64,000 bases of DNA from Accumulibacter jenkinsii. Lineage in GTDB: Bacteria > Pseudomonadota > Gammaproteobacteria > Burkholderiales > Rhodocyclaceae. Made by a program: the position numbers and the translations under genes. Under the pieces are notes generated by a model. It was not told the origin of the DNA and did no database searches. It was given only the letters and a program-made list of their open reading frames with translations. Position 1 is the first letter of the stretch. Each line of letters begins with the position of its first letter. Shown piece by piece: positions 49,155 through 58,507 of the stretch. The stretch spans positions 248,001 through 312,000 of the forward strand of contig JAZKUF010000003.1 in the NCBI GenBank assembly GCA_036625225.1, written 5' to 3'.

Positions 49155-51350
49155 TCAGCTTTTGGGTCGCTCGCCGCCGCCGCTGCTGCCGCTGCTGCCG
49201 CTTTCGGCGTCATGGACGTGAATCGCATTGCGACCCGCTTCCTTGGCCCGATACATCGCGGCGTCTGCCCACTTCAGGAGGTCGCTCGGGCTCACCTGAT
49301 GATCGAAAAAAAGGACGACGCCGATGCTCGCCGTGCAGTGATGTTCAACCTGCGTCGAGCCGTCGGCTTCGTCGATGATCGTCAGCAGATAGGGATCGGC
49401 CAATCGGCTGCGCACCTTCTCGGCGACGATCATCGCCTGTCCGGTGGATTCTGTCTTGTCGGTGTCGAGCTCGCTGAGCACGACGGCAAACTCGTCGCCA
49501 CCGAAGCGGGCGACGGTGTCCACCCCGCGCATGCAGGTGGTCAGCCGATTGGCCGCCTCGATCAGCAGCAAGTCGCCCGCTTCGTGCCCATGGGCATCAT
49601 TCAGCGGTTTGAAATGATCGAGATCGATGAACATCAGTGCGCCATAACAGGCACTGCGCTTGCTGGCGGCCATTGCCTGGCGCAGGCGGTCGTTGAGCGT
49701 CAGGCGGTTGGGTAGCTGCGTCAGCGCATCATGGAAAGCCAGGCGATGGATTTTCTCCTCGCTTTCCTTGCGCTCGGTGACATCGTGCGAGATGACGACC
49801 ACCCGTTTGGTGCGGCCTTCGTTGTCCCGGATGACGCCACCGCGCGATTCCAGCAGGCGGACACCGCCGTCGGCCATCAGAAAGCGATATTCAAGGTAAT
49901 GCCCGACGCCGCTGGCAACGGTCTCGTGAAAGGCCTTGATGACCCGCTCGCGGTCGGCCGGATGGACCTCGGCAAAAGACGAGGTGCCAACCAGATCCCG
50001 GTTACCGACCAGGCGTGCATACGACGGACTGCTGTAGACGCGCCGCCCTTCAACGTCGAGCACGGCAATGAAACCCTGCAGGTTCTCGGCGATCAGCCGG
50101 AAGAACTCTTTCTGTTCGCGCAGGGCTTCTTCCGCCCGCTTGCGCGGCGTGATGTCCATGTTCGCGCCGGACAGGCGGATCGCTTTCCCCTGCGGGTCGC
50201 GCAGGACGATGGCCCGCGAGTTGATGTCCAGATAATGGCCATCCTTGTGCCGCAGGCGGAATTCGACCTCGTAGGTGTCCTTCCCTTCGGCCAGCGCCTC
50301 GGCGACTCCCCGCCTGACCGAAGTGAGGTCGTCGGGATGCACCAGGCGTTGCCAGAGATCCGGGTCAGCGTTGAGTTCGCCTTCCTCGTAGCCGAGCATG
50401 TGCCACCAGCGCGCCGAATAATGCAGCCGGTGGCGTACCAGATCCCAATCCCAGAAGCCATCCTGGGTGCCGCGCAGCACCAGCGTCAGGCGCTCCTCGC
50501 TCGCGCGCAGCGCCTCTTCGGCCTCTTTGCGCTCGGTGATGTCTTCATGGACCACGACCACCCCTGCACAGGGGGCGAGCATGGGATAGACGCGCATGCG
50601 GAACCATGATCGCCGATCGTCAGGCGAATCGCGGGGATATTCGAAGGTGAAATCGGACTCCGTCCGGCTCATCACGGCTGCGATGCCGTTCCAGGCACGC
50701 AATGCGTCGGCGGCGACCGGTTGTCCGGTGGCGGCCGAACAGACGCTCCGGTAGTTGACGCCAACGCAGCTTCCTGCCAGGGCCGGCGCACCGTTTGCCG
50801 CGGCAAAATGCTGCCACGCCCGATTCACCGCAACGATGGTGCCCTGGGGATCGAGAACGGCGAGGTGTTCAGTCAGCGAATTCAGGATGGTGCGAGTGAA
50901 CGCCTCGCTTTCCAGCAGCGCCTGTTCCCGCACCGCGAGTTGCTGGCGATAGCTTTCGGCCGCCCGGCGCAACTGTTCGCGGTGCAGCAGATTGCGGATT
51001 CGCCGCCGGGTGATTTCGATGTTGAGCGGCACGCTGATCGAGGTGACGACGCCCGACGCCTGGCGGGCAGTGGCGGCCAGACTTTCGGTCAGCGCCGTCA
51101 CGAAGACCAGAGGCACGTCCTGGAGTTGCGGGTCGGCCTTGAGCCGCCGGCAGGTCTCGTAACCGTCCCGCTCCGACATCATGAGGTTGATCAGGATGAG
51201 ATCGGGCCGGCATTCTCCCGCCAGCGCGATTCCCTGGGATCCGGACTGGGCGACCTGCAGGACGAACTCGCCAGTCAGCATTGCTTTCAGCGTCAGCAGG
51301 TTGGCGGGCTGATCGTCGATGGCCAGAATCAGTGGCCGTGAGTCGCTCAT
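49155..51350 (-). CDS. REC-PAS-PAS-PAS-GGDEF diguanylate cyclase
   Basis: 731 residues, start ATG 51350 (MSDSRPLILAIDDQPANLLT). N-terminal receiver-like domain in which the phospho-acceptor Asp is replaced by Asn (LINLMMSERDGYETCRRL, about residue 53), so it is a pseudo-receiver. Then three PAS domains (LEHLAVLDPQGTIVAVNRAW-like; RLTLVLRGTQDGFWDWDL with a PAC; and RLIAENLQGFIAVLDVEG). GGDEF is intact in ARFGGDEFAVVLSEL near residue 615 with I-site RGVD 5 residues upstream, so product inhibition by c-di-GMP is expected. No EAL domain. Confidence 0.92.
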   Translation of the reverse strand: MSDSRPLILAIDDQPANLLTLKAMLTGEFVLQVAQSGSQGIALAGECRPDLILINLMMSERDGYETCRRLKADPQLQDVPLVFVTALTESLAATARQASGVVTSISVPLNIEITRRRIRNLLHREQLRRAAESYRQQLAVREQALLESEAFTRTILNSLTEHLAVLDPQGTIVAVNRAWQHFAAANGAPALAGSCVGVNYRSVCSAATGQPVAADALRAWNGIAAVMSRTESDFTFEYPRDSPDDRRSWFRMRVYPMLAPCAGVVVVHEDITERKEAEEALRASEERLTLVLRGTQDGFWDWDLVRHRLHYSARWWHMLGYEEGELNADPDLWQRLVHPDDLTSVRRGVAEALAEGKDTYEVEFRLRHKDGHYLDINSRAIVLRDPQGKAIRLSGANMDITPRKRAEEALREQKEFFRLIAENLQGFIAVLDVEGRRVYSSPSYARLVGNRDLVGTSSFAEVHPADRERVIKAFHETVASGVGHYLEYRFLMADGGVRLLESRGGVIRDNEGRTKRVVVISHDVTERKESEEKIHRLAFHDALTQLPNRLTLNDRLRQAMAASKRSACYGALMFIDLDHFKPLNDAHGHEAGDLLLIEAANRLTTCMRGVDTVARFGGDEFAVVLSELDTDKTESTGQAMIVAEKVRSRLADPYLLTIIDEADGSTQVEHHCTASIGVVLFFDHQVSPSDLLKWADAAMYRAKEAGRNAIHVHDAESGSSGSSGGGERPKS

Positions 51351-51769
51351 GATGCCTCGTTCTCCCAAGCGTGCGCCGCCATTTGCGGTGGTGAATGCTC
51401 AAGCGCCATGGCGCAAGGACCTGGACCACCCAGGAGTCGTGCCGGGCGGTGCGGCTGACGAGTCACTGTACACCGAGTCGAACGGGTCCGTCCAACAAGG
51501 CGCCGTGCTCGCCGTCCGGTAAACGCCCGGAGGCGCTCCACGGCATCGCCTTAACGAGGCTGCATTCGCTCGCCGGGCCATCATTCGAGTCGCGCGAAGA
51601 CTAGCGAACATCATCATTTAATGTCAAATTATTTTTCATGGCGGGCATCGGTTCCGGGGCTCTGTGGCTGCTCTGTGGCTGCTCTGGGCGGGATGGAGGC
51701 GGCGGCGTGCGAAGTGCCTTCGCGAAGAGGTGGACGGCGCTACAGGGGGCCGAAGAGACCCTGCCGGGG
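51351..51769. other. Gap between the two GGDEF genes
   Basis: About 420 bases with no supported gene. The region holds AT-rich sequence near 51608-51640 (CATCATCATTTAATGTC) that could be part of a promoter for the downstream-transcribed gene at 49155-51350. No terminator hairpin with T-run was found. Confidence 0.45.
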
Positions 51770-53956
51770 TCAATGGCCTGCCGCCCGGTGGAGCGGCGCT
51801 GCGACCGGCGAAGCAACCGGCCCGGTGCTTTCGGCATGAACCCGAATGGCGTTGCGCCCCGCTTCCTTGGCCTGATACATCGCTGCATCGGCCCACCTCA
51901 GGATGTCGCTGCGGCTCGCTTCATGATCGAGAAACACGGCGATGCCGATGCTCGCCGTGCAATGATGCGAGATGATCGTTGCGGTGGCGCCCGCATCCGG
52001 CATGGCCAGCCGATAGGGTTCGGACAAACTGCGGCGAATCTTCTCGGCGACGGCCACTGCCTGTGCCGTCGATTCGGCCTTGTCCGCCTGCAGCACGCTC
52101 AGCATGACGACGAACTCGTCACCGCCGAAACGCGCGACGGTGTCCACTTCGCGCACGCATCGGGTCAGTCGACTGGCCGCCTCGATCAGCAGGAGGTCAC
52201 CGGCGTCATGACCATAGGTGTCATTGGCCGGCTTGAAGTTGTCCAGATCGACGAACATCAGCGCGCCATGACAACCGCTGCGCTTGCTGGCAGCCATCGC
52301 CTGCTGCAGGCGGTCGTAGAGGGTGACGCGGTTGGGCAGCCGGGTCAGGGTATCGTAGAAGGCCAGTCGCCGAATCTTTTCCTCGTTGTTCCTCTGCTCG
52401 GTGACGTCCTGGGAAATCACCACCACGCATTTCGGCCGCCCCTGGTGGTCCCTGATCACGCAGCCCCGTGACTCCATGCGCACGATACCGCCGTTGGCGG
52501 TCAGGAAGCGGTATTCGATCTGGTGCCCGACGCCGGTCTCGACGGTCTCGCGAAAGGTCTGCACGACCCGCTCGCGATCGCCCGGGTGGATCTCGGCGAA
52601 TGACGAGGTGCCGGCAAGATTCCGGTCGCCCAGGAGACGCGCATAATTCGGACAGTTGTACACCCGCCGTCCGTCGACGTCGAGGACCGCGATGAAGCCC
52701 TCGATGTTCTCGGCGATCAGGCGGAAAAACGCTTCCTGTTCACGCAACGTTTCTTCCGCCCGCTTGCGCGGCGTGATATCCCGGTTGGCACCCGAAATGC
52801 GGATCAGCTTGCCCTGTCGGTCGCGCACGATGATGGCCCGCGAACTGACGTGCAGATAATGGCCGTCCTTGTGCCGCAGCCGGAATTCCACTTCGTGGGT
52901 GTCGCTGCCCTCGGCCAGCGCTGTGGCGTAAACCTGCCTGATCGTTGCGAGGTCGTCGGGGTGCAGCAGGCGCTGGTAGAGGTCGACATCGGCGGTGCAC
53001 TCGCCGTCCGAGTAGCCGAGCATGGTCCAGCAGCGCGGCGAATAATAGACTTCGTTACGGGTCAAATCCCAGTCCCAGAAGCCATCCTGGGTGCCCCGCA
53101 GGACCAGCGCCAGGCGCTCTTCGCTCTGGCGCAGCGCGGTTTCGGCCTGCTTGCGTTCGGTAATGTTCTCATGCACCACGACGACCCCTTGGCAGGGCGC
53201 AAGCATCGGGTATACCCGCATGCAAAACCAGCGGGATACATCGGGCGAGTCGCAGGGATATTCGAGACTGAAATGCGACTGCGACTGGTTCAGCACCGCC
53301 TCGATTCCAGCCCAGGCCCGCAAGGCGTCATCACCCCCCGCTTGCCTGGCAGCCGCCGTGCAGACCTCCCGGTAACTGACCCCGGGCGAATTCACCGCCA
53401 GCTCCGGTGCGCCGTTTTCCAGCGCAAAGTGCTGCCATGCCCGATTGACCGAAACGATGACCCCGTCGGCATCGAGCACGGCCAGATGTTCCGTCAGCGA
53501 ATTGAGAATGGTGTGGGTAAATGCTTCACTTTCCTGCAACTCGCGTTGCTGCGCGGAAAATTGTCTGCGGCGGGTTTCGGCAGTGCGGCGCAGTTGTTCC
53601 CGGTGCAGCAGATTGCGAATTCGCCGGCGGCTGATTTCGACGTTGAGCGGCACGCTGATCGCGTGGACGACAGCCGTCGTCGGGGTGCTTTCACCCGGCG
53701 CGTTCACGAAAACCAGCGGAATGTCGAGCAGCCGCCGGTCGGCCTTGAGCCGTCGACAGGTCTCGTAACCGTCGCGGCCGGGCATCATGAGATTGATGAG
53801 GATGACATCGGGCCGGCATTCGGCGGCCAGCTTGAGTCCTTGTGAGCCGGAGTGCGCCACGGCGAGCGCGCACTCGGTCATCAGCATGGCTTTCAACGCG
53901 TCCAGGTTGGTCAGCTGGTCATCGATAAGCAGAATTCGTGGCCGGTGATCATCCAT
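51770..53956 (-). CDS. REC-PAS-PAS-PAS-GGDEF diguanylate cyclase, paralogue
   Basis: 728 residues, the same layout as the neighbour at 49155-51350 and clearly a tandem duplicate (TQDGFWDWDLTRNEVYYSPR against TQDGFWDWDLVRHRLHYSAR). The receiver Asp is again Asn (LINLMMPGRDGYETCRRL). GGDEF is intact (ARFGGDEFVVMLSVL) with I-site REVD five residues upstream. The C-terminus has a short extra tail after IRVHAEST. The two genes diverge mainly in the receiver output end and the first PAS, which may give them different inputs. Confidence 0.92.
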   Translation of the reverse strand: MDDHRPRILLIDDQLTNLDALKAMLMTECALAVAHSGSQGLKLAAECRPDVILINLMMPGRDGYETCRRLKADRRLLDIPLVFVNAPGESTPTTAVVHAISVPLNVEISRRRIRNLLHREQLRRTAETRRRQFSAQQRELQESEAFTHTILNSLTEHLAVLDADGVIVSVNRAWQHFALENGAPELAVNSPGVSYREVCTAAARQAGGDDALRAWAGIEAVLNQSQSHFSLEYPCDSPDVSRWFCMRVYPMLAPCQGVVVVHENITERKQAETALRQSEERLALVLRGTQDGFWDWDLTRNEVYYSPRCWTMLGYSDGECTADVDLYQRLLHPDDLATIRQVYATALAEGSDTHEVEFRLRHKDGHYLHVSSRAIIVRDRQGKLIRISGANRDITPRKRAEETLREQEAFFRLIAENIEGFIAVLDVDGRRVYNCPNYARLLGDRNLAGTSSFAEIHPGDRERVVQTFRETVETGVGHQIEYRFLTANGGIVRMESRGCVIRDHQGRPKCVVVISQDVTEQRNNEEKIRRLAFYDTLTRLPNRVTLYDRLQQAMAASKRSGCHGALMFVDLDNFKPANDTYGHDAGDLLLIEAASRLTRCVREVDTVARFGGDEFVVMLSVLQADKAESTAQAVAVAEKIRRSLSEPYRLAMPDAGATATIISHHCTASIGIAVFLDHEASRSDILRWADAAMYQAKEAGRNAIRVHAESTGPVASPVAAPLHRAAGH

Positions 53957-54093
53957 GCCTTGCCTCCATCAATCGATTATGGCCCCTTCAGCTGCGGGCG
54001 AACAGAGAAATCCTCCCGCCGTGGTCGGGAGAATTTCCCGATCGGGGCTTGCGCTTCCCGCCAGACCGGATGCCGCAGCGACTGCTACCGCCT

Positions 54094-54585
54094 CTAACGT
54101 TCCGGTTCGCCGCGCGCGAGATCAGCCAGCAGCCCTTTGGCCGCCCGTTCACAGAGGTCGATCACCCGTTCGAAGCCCGACTCGGCGCCATAGTAGGGGT
54201 CGGGGATTTCGCCGCCCACGAGGCCATCGCAGTAGTCGAGGAAGAGTCCGACCTGCGCCCGGCTTGCCGGCGGACAAATGCGCAGCAAGGCCGAGAGATT
54301 GGCTTCGTCCATTGCCAGGATACGGTCGAAGCGATCGAAATCGGCCTCGACGACCGTGCGTGCGCGTAGCCGGGAGAGGTCGTAGCCGCGCTTGGCGGCG
54401 ATGCGGCGTGCCCGCGCATCCGGCGCTTCGCCGGCGTGGTAATGGCCATGCGTTCCCGCCGAGTCGACCTCCAGCATCGCCGCCAGACCCAGATCCTGCG
54501 CCATGCTGCGGGTCACCGCTTCGGCAATCGGCGAGCGGCAGATATTGCCCATGCAGACAAAGAGAATCCGGTATCGCCGGTTCAT
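54094..54585 (-). CDS. Low-molecular-weight protein tyrosine phosphatase
   Basis: 163 residues, ATG at 54585 (MNRRYRILFVCMGNICRSP). The catalytic loop CMGNICRS (Cys-11, Arg-17) and the general-acid Asp in EIPDPYYGAE are present. Removes phosphate from tyrosine in the cytoplasm; in proteobacteria members regulate exopolysaccharide kinases or act in arsenate reduction, but nothing nearby decides between them. It lies 138 bases from the GGDEF gene and in the same direction. Confidence 0.93.
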   Translation of the reverse strand: MNRRYRILFVCMGNICRSPIAEAVTRSMAQDLGLAAMLEVDSAGTHGHYHAGEAPDARARRIAAKRGYDLSRLRARTVVEADFDRFDRILAMDEANLSALLRICPPASRAQVGLFLDYCDGLVGGEIPDPYYGAESGFERVIDLCERAAKGLLADLARGEPER

Positions 54586-54633
54586 CCTCTTGCGCCTCGG
54601 CAAGGGCTGTCTGCGCCGCAGCGCGCGAATGGC

Positions 54634-55167
54634 TTATTCGGCTGCACCCGCACCACCGTTCGGAAAAATCTCGTCGACGAAACCGAAGCGGGTGAAATCC
54701 CTGATCCGCATCGGATAGAGAATACCGTCCAGGTGATCGCATTCGTGCTGGACCACGCGCGCGTGGAAACCGCTGACCGTGCGCTCGATCGGGCGACCGC
54801 AGGCGTCGCAGCCGCGGTAGTGCAGATGCCGCCAGCGGGGGACCCAGCCGCGCAGACCGGGGAGCGAGAGACAGCCTTCCCAGCCTTCCTCGACTTCGCT
54901 CGAGAGCGGCGTCAGCTGCGGATTGATCAGGACCGTTGCGGGAACCTCCTCGGCCGCGGGGTAGCGCGGATTGCCGGCGACGCCGAAAATCACCAGCCGC
55001 AGGTCGACGCCGATCTGCGGCGCTGCGAGTCCAGCGCCGTCGAGGTGGCGCATGGTGTCCTCCATGTCGGCGATCAGCCGGTGCAGTTCGCGCGTGTCGA
55101 AGCGCGCGACCGGTCTTGCCTGCTGCCACAGGCGGGGGTCGCCCATTCTCAGAACCGTCCTAATCAT
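54634..55167 (-). CDS. def: Peptide deformylase
   Basis: 177 residues. All three deformylase motifs occur: GAGLAAPQIGV, WEGCLSLPG, and QHECDHLDG with the two metal His. It removes the formyl group from nascent proteins. The C-terminal tail is longer than in E. coli. Its ATG overlaps the end of the MTI phosphorylase gene by 8 bases, so the two are coupled. fmt is not next to it, unlike many genomes, so this may be a second deformylase. Confidence 0.94.
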   Translation of the reverse strand: MIRTVLRMGDPRLWQQARPVARFDTRELHRLIADMEDTMRHLDGAGLAAPQIGVDLRLVIFGVAGNPRYPAAEEVPATVLINPQLTPLSSEVEEGWEGCLSLPGLRGWVPRWRHLHYRGCDACGRPIERTVSGFHARVVQHECDHLDGILYPMRIRDFTRFGFVDEIFPNGGAGAAE

Positions 55168-55912
55168 GATTGCCGAGCATCGTTTCGAGGATCAGTCGCA
55201 CCTGCACCATCGTCGCCGCGAGCACTCGATGGATGGCCTCGAGGCTGATCTCCTGACGACTGTCGCCGCGCCCGGCAGCGGGATTGGCGACGACATTGAT
55301 CGCCGCATAGGGGATCGCGAGTTCGCGGGCGAGGATCGCTTCCGGCATGCCGGTCATGCCGACCACGTCGGCGCCATCGCGCTCCAGGCGGTTGATCTCG
55401 GCGGCCGTTTCCAGGCGCGGTCCCTGGGTCGCCGCGTAGACCGCCGCATCGCTGACCGTGGCGCCGATCGCTCTCGCCGCTGCGGTCAGTCGGCGCCGCA
55501 AGGAGGGATCATAGGGTTCGGTGAAGTCGACATGCCTGACCGGGCTGTCCGGTCCTTCGTGGTAGGTCGAAGCCCGGCCCCAGGTATAGTCGATGATCTG
55601 GTGCGGGATGACCAGATCACCGGCTTTGAGGTCGGCACGAATGCCGCCGACGGCGGCCACCGAGACGATGCCGACCGGTGCACATTGGGCGAGGGCCCAG
55701 AGATTGGCCCGATAATTGACCTGGTGGGGTGCAATGCTGTGCTGGTCGCCGTGGCGCGCCAGAAAAACCACCGCCTCGCTGCCGATCCGGCCGAAAGTCA
55801 GCGCCGCCGAAGGCTCACCGTAAGGGGTCGGCGCGACGCGGCGATGTGAGCCCTCGACGCCGGTCAATTGGGCGAACTGCGTCAGCCCGCTGCCACCGAT
55901 GATGGCCAGCAT
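55160..55912 (-). CDS. mtiP: S-methyl-5'-thioinosine/thioadenosine phosphorylase
   Basis: 250 residues, ATG 55912 (MLAIIGGSGLTQFAQL). Family motifs: FLARHGDQHSIAPHQVNYRA, SVAAVGGIRADLKAGDLVIP and VYAATQGPRLETAAEINRL, GADVVGMTGMPEAILAREL. Residues VGMTGMPE and the short length suggest the S-methyl-5'-thioinosine phosphorylase branch found in Pseudomonas-like bacteria, but MTA phosphorylase (mtnP) cannot be excluded. It recycles methylthio-purine, and hpt, next to it, could salvage the hypoxanthine released. Confidence 0.85.
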   Translation of the reverse strand: MLAIIGGSGLTQFAQLTGVEGSHRRVAPTPYGEPSAALTFGRIGSEAVVFLARHGDQHSIAPHQVNYRANLWALAQCAPVGIVSVAAVGGIRADLKAGDLVIPHQIIDYTWGRASTYHEGPDSPVRHVDFTEPYDPSLRRRLTAAARAIGATVSDAAVYAATQGPRLETAAEINRLERDGADVVGMTGMPEAILARELAIPYAAINVVANPAAGRGDSRQEISLEAIHRVLAATMVQVRLILETMLGNHD

Positions 55913-55913
55913 C

Positions 55914-56462
55914 TCATTTCTCCCGCAGGGCGTAGATCGCCGGCAGATTGCGCCAGGCGCCGCCAACGTCCATGCCGTAACCGAAAAGGAAGCGGTCGGG
56001 AACGCTCAAGGCGACAAAATCGGCTTTGATCGGTTTCTCGCGGCCACTCGGCTTGTCGGCCAGCACCGCCGTATGGCAGGCTTTGGCACCGCGATGCAGC
56101 AGGCGTTCGCGAATCGCCGCCAGGGTCAGCCCCTGGTCGAGAATGTCATCGACCAGCAGCACCGTTCGCCCGCCGACCGGCGTCGAGGGTTCGCTGCGCC
56201 AGCTTAGCGCGCCACCGGTGATGCCGGCACCGTAGCGGGTGGCATGCACGTGGTCGAAGTCGAGCGGAAAAGCGAGTTGCGTCATCAGCTGGCCGGCGAA
56301 CGGGACACCGCCGTTCATCACGCAGAGGAGCAGAGGGTGGCTCTCGCGCAGCGCTTCGCTGATCTCGCGTGCCACCTGGCTGATGGCGAGCGCGACCGTC
56401 TCGGCCGAGTGGATCAGGTCGGCCGTCGCGAGGATCGCTTGCGCCTGTTGCGGGTCGCTCAT
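55914..56462 (-). CDS. hpt: Hypoxanthine-guanine phosphoribosyltransferase
   Basis: 182 residues. The PRPP-binding loop VLLVDDILDQGLTLAAIRE is intact and the segment LLLCVMNGGVPFAGQLM is typical of the PRTase I family, as is GYGMDVGGAWRNLPAIY near the end. It converts hypoxanthine and guanine to nucleotides. The stop is 2 bases from the MTI phosphorylase start and the start overlaps ligA (ATGA). Together with mtiP it makes a purine-salvage pair. Confidence 0.9.
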   Translation of the reverse strand: MSDPQQAQAILATADLIHSAETVALAISQVAREISEALRESHPLLLCVMNGGVPFAGQLMTQLAFPLDFDHVHATRYGAGITGGALSWRSEPSTPVGGRTVLLVDDILDQGLTLAAIRERLLHRGAKACHTAVLADKPSGREKPIKADFVALSVPDRFLFGYGMDVGGAWRNLPAIYALREK

Positions 56463-58507
56463 GAATCCTCCGGGGCCGGCGGTCCGGGGTTCAGCAGGGC
56501 CAGCAGCTGCGCTTCGTCGATCACCCTGAGCGCGAGCTGTTGCGCCTTCTCGAGTTTGCTGCCGGCGTCGCTGCCGGCGACGACGAAAGCGGTCTTCTTC
56601 GACACCGAGCTGCTGACCTTGCCGCCCGCAGACTCGATCATGGCCTTGGCGGCGTCGCGGGTGAGCGAGGTGAGGCTGCCGGTCAACACGAAGATCTTGC
56701 CGGCAAGCACGCTGCCGGTGGGCGCCGCTTCGCCCTCGCTCCAGGTGACGCCGGCAGCGCGCAATTGCTCGATCACTTCGCGGTTGTGGGGCTCGCGGCT
56801 GAATTCGTGAATCGATTGCGCGACGACCGGGCCGACGTCGGGGACCTGCAGCAACTGATCGGTGTCGGCGGCGAGCAGGCGATCGAGGCTGCCGAAATGG
56901 CGGGCGAGCTCGCGCGCCGTCGCTTCGCCGACGTTGCGCATGCCGAGACCGTAGATGAAACGGGTGAGCGTCGTCTGCTTGCTCTTTTCGATCGCCGCCA
57001 GCAGATTGCCGGCCGACTTCGGCGCCATTCGTTCGAGCTGCACGAGCGCCAGCAGTCCGAGTCGGTAGAGATCGGCCGGGGTGCGCACGAGCGCGTGCTC
57101 CACCAGCTGTTCAACCAGCTTGTCGCCGAGTCCTTCGATATCGAGCGCCCGGCGTGAGGCAAAGTGCAAGAGCGCCTGCTTGCGCTGCGCCGGGCAGTAG
57201 AGGCCGCCACTGCAGCGGGCCACTGCTTCGTCCTGGTGGCGTGCGACCTGCGAGCCGCAAACCGGGCAGTGGGTCGGCATGACGAACTCGCAGGCCTCGG
57301 CAGGGCGCTTTTCTGCCAGCACGCGGACGACTTCGGGAATCACGTCGCCGGCCCGGCGAACGATCACCGTGTCGCCGATGCGCACGTCCTTGAGGCGGAT
57401 CTGTTCCTCGTTGTGCAGCGTGACATGGCTGACCGTGACGCCGCCGACGAACACCGGCGCGAGTCGTGCGACCGGCGTCAGGGCGCCGGTCCGACCGACC
57501 TGGATCGCGATGTCGAGCAGCCGGGTCGGCGCTTCTTCGGCGGGAAACTTGTGCGCCAGCGCGAAACGCGGCGCGCGCGAGACGAAACCGAGACGCTCCT
57601 GTGCGGCCAGGTCGTCGAGCTTGTAGACCACGCCGTCGATGTCGTAGGGCAGCGCCGGGCGGCGCTCGCCGATTTCGGCAAAGTAGCCGAGCAGCCCGCC
57701 CAGTCCGCTGACCCGTCGCCTTTCGGGTGCCACCGGAAAACCCCATTCGGTCAGCCGATCGAGCAGTTCCGAGTGCGTTGCCGGCAAGCGTGCGCCTTCG
57801 GCGGCGCCGACGCCGTAGGCGAAGAAGCGCAGCGGTCGCCTGGCGGTGATCCGCGGGTCCAGCTGGCGGAGGCTGCCGGCGGCGGCGTTGCGCGGGTTCA
57901 CGAACTCCCGCTCGCCTTTTTCGCGCAGGCGGGCGTTCAGCCGCTCGAAATCGCTGCGCCAGAAAAGGACCTCGCCGCGGACCTCGAGGCGGGTCGGCCA
58001 GCCGCTTCCGCGCAGGCGCAGCGGAATATTCTGCAGGGTGCGCAGATTGGCCGTCACCTCCTCGCCAGTGCTGCCGTCACCCCGCGTCGCGCCGCAGACC
58101 AGAGAGCCGTTCTGGTAGGACAGACTGACCGCGAGCCCGTCGAACTTGGGCTCGACCGAATAATCGAGATCGTCTTCGCTGGCCAGCACTTTGCGGACGC
58201 GGCGGTCAAAAGCGACTACCTCCTGGTCGGCAAAGGCATTTTCCAGCGACAGCATCGGCGTCGCATGGACCACTTGGGCGAACTCGGGCAGCGGCGCAGC
58301 ACCGACCCTTTGTGTCGGCGAATCACGGCTCACCAGTTCCGGATAGTCGGCTTCGAGTGCCTGCAATTCGCGAAACAGGGCGTCGTACTCGGCGTCGCTG
58401 ATCAGCGGCGCATCGAGCAGGTAATACTCATGGTTGTGCTGCTCGATCGCGGCCCGCAGGGCAAGCAGCCGTTCGTTGACGCTCACTCCCGGACCTTCTG
58501 CCTTCAT
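56459..58507 (-). CDS. ligA: NAD+-dependent DNA ligase
   Basis: 682 residues. Adenylation motif EPKFDGLAVSLSYQ with the active-site Lys, GDGSTGEEVTANLRT, then the OB fold, the zinc finger (CPVCGSQ..C..C), helix-hairpin-helix repeats, and the C-terminal BRCT domain (GKIFVLTGSLTSLTRDAAKA). ATG at 58507, overlapping the zipA stop. Length normal (about 670). Seals nicks in replication and repair. A good house-keeping anchor for the region. Confidence 0.97.
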   Translation of the reverse strand: MKAEGPGVSVNERLLALRAAIEQHNHEYYLLDAPLISDAEYDALFRELQALEADYPELVSRDSPTQRVGAAPLPEFAQVVHATPMLSLENAFADQEVVAFDRRVRKVLASEDDLDYSVEPKFDGLAVSLSYQNGSLVCGATRGDGSTGEEVTANLRTLQNIPLRLRGSGWPTRLEVRGEVLFWRSDFERLNARLREKGEREFVNPRNAAAGSLRQLDPRITARRPLRFFAYGVGAAEGARLPATHSELLDRLTEWGFPVAPERRRVSGLGGLLGYFAEIGERRPALPYDIDGVVYKLDDLAAQERLGFVSRAPRFALAHKFPAEEAPTRLLDIAIQVGRTGALTPVARLAPVFVGGVTVSHVTLHNEEQIRLKDVRIGDTVIVRRAGDVIPEVVRVLAEKRPAEACEFVMPTHCPVCGSQVARHQDEAVARCSGGLYCPAQRKQALLHFASRRALDIEGLGDKLVEQLVEHALVRTPADLYRLGLLALVQLERMAPKSAGNLLAAIEKSKQTTLTRFIYGLGMRNVGEATARELARHFGSLDRLLAADTDQLLQVPDVGPVVAQSIHEFSREPHNREVIEQLRAAGVTWSEGEAAPTGSVLAGKIFVLTGSLTSLTRDAAKAMIESAGGKVSSSVSKKTAFVVAGSDAGSKLEKAQQLALRVIDEAQLLALLNPGPPAPEDS

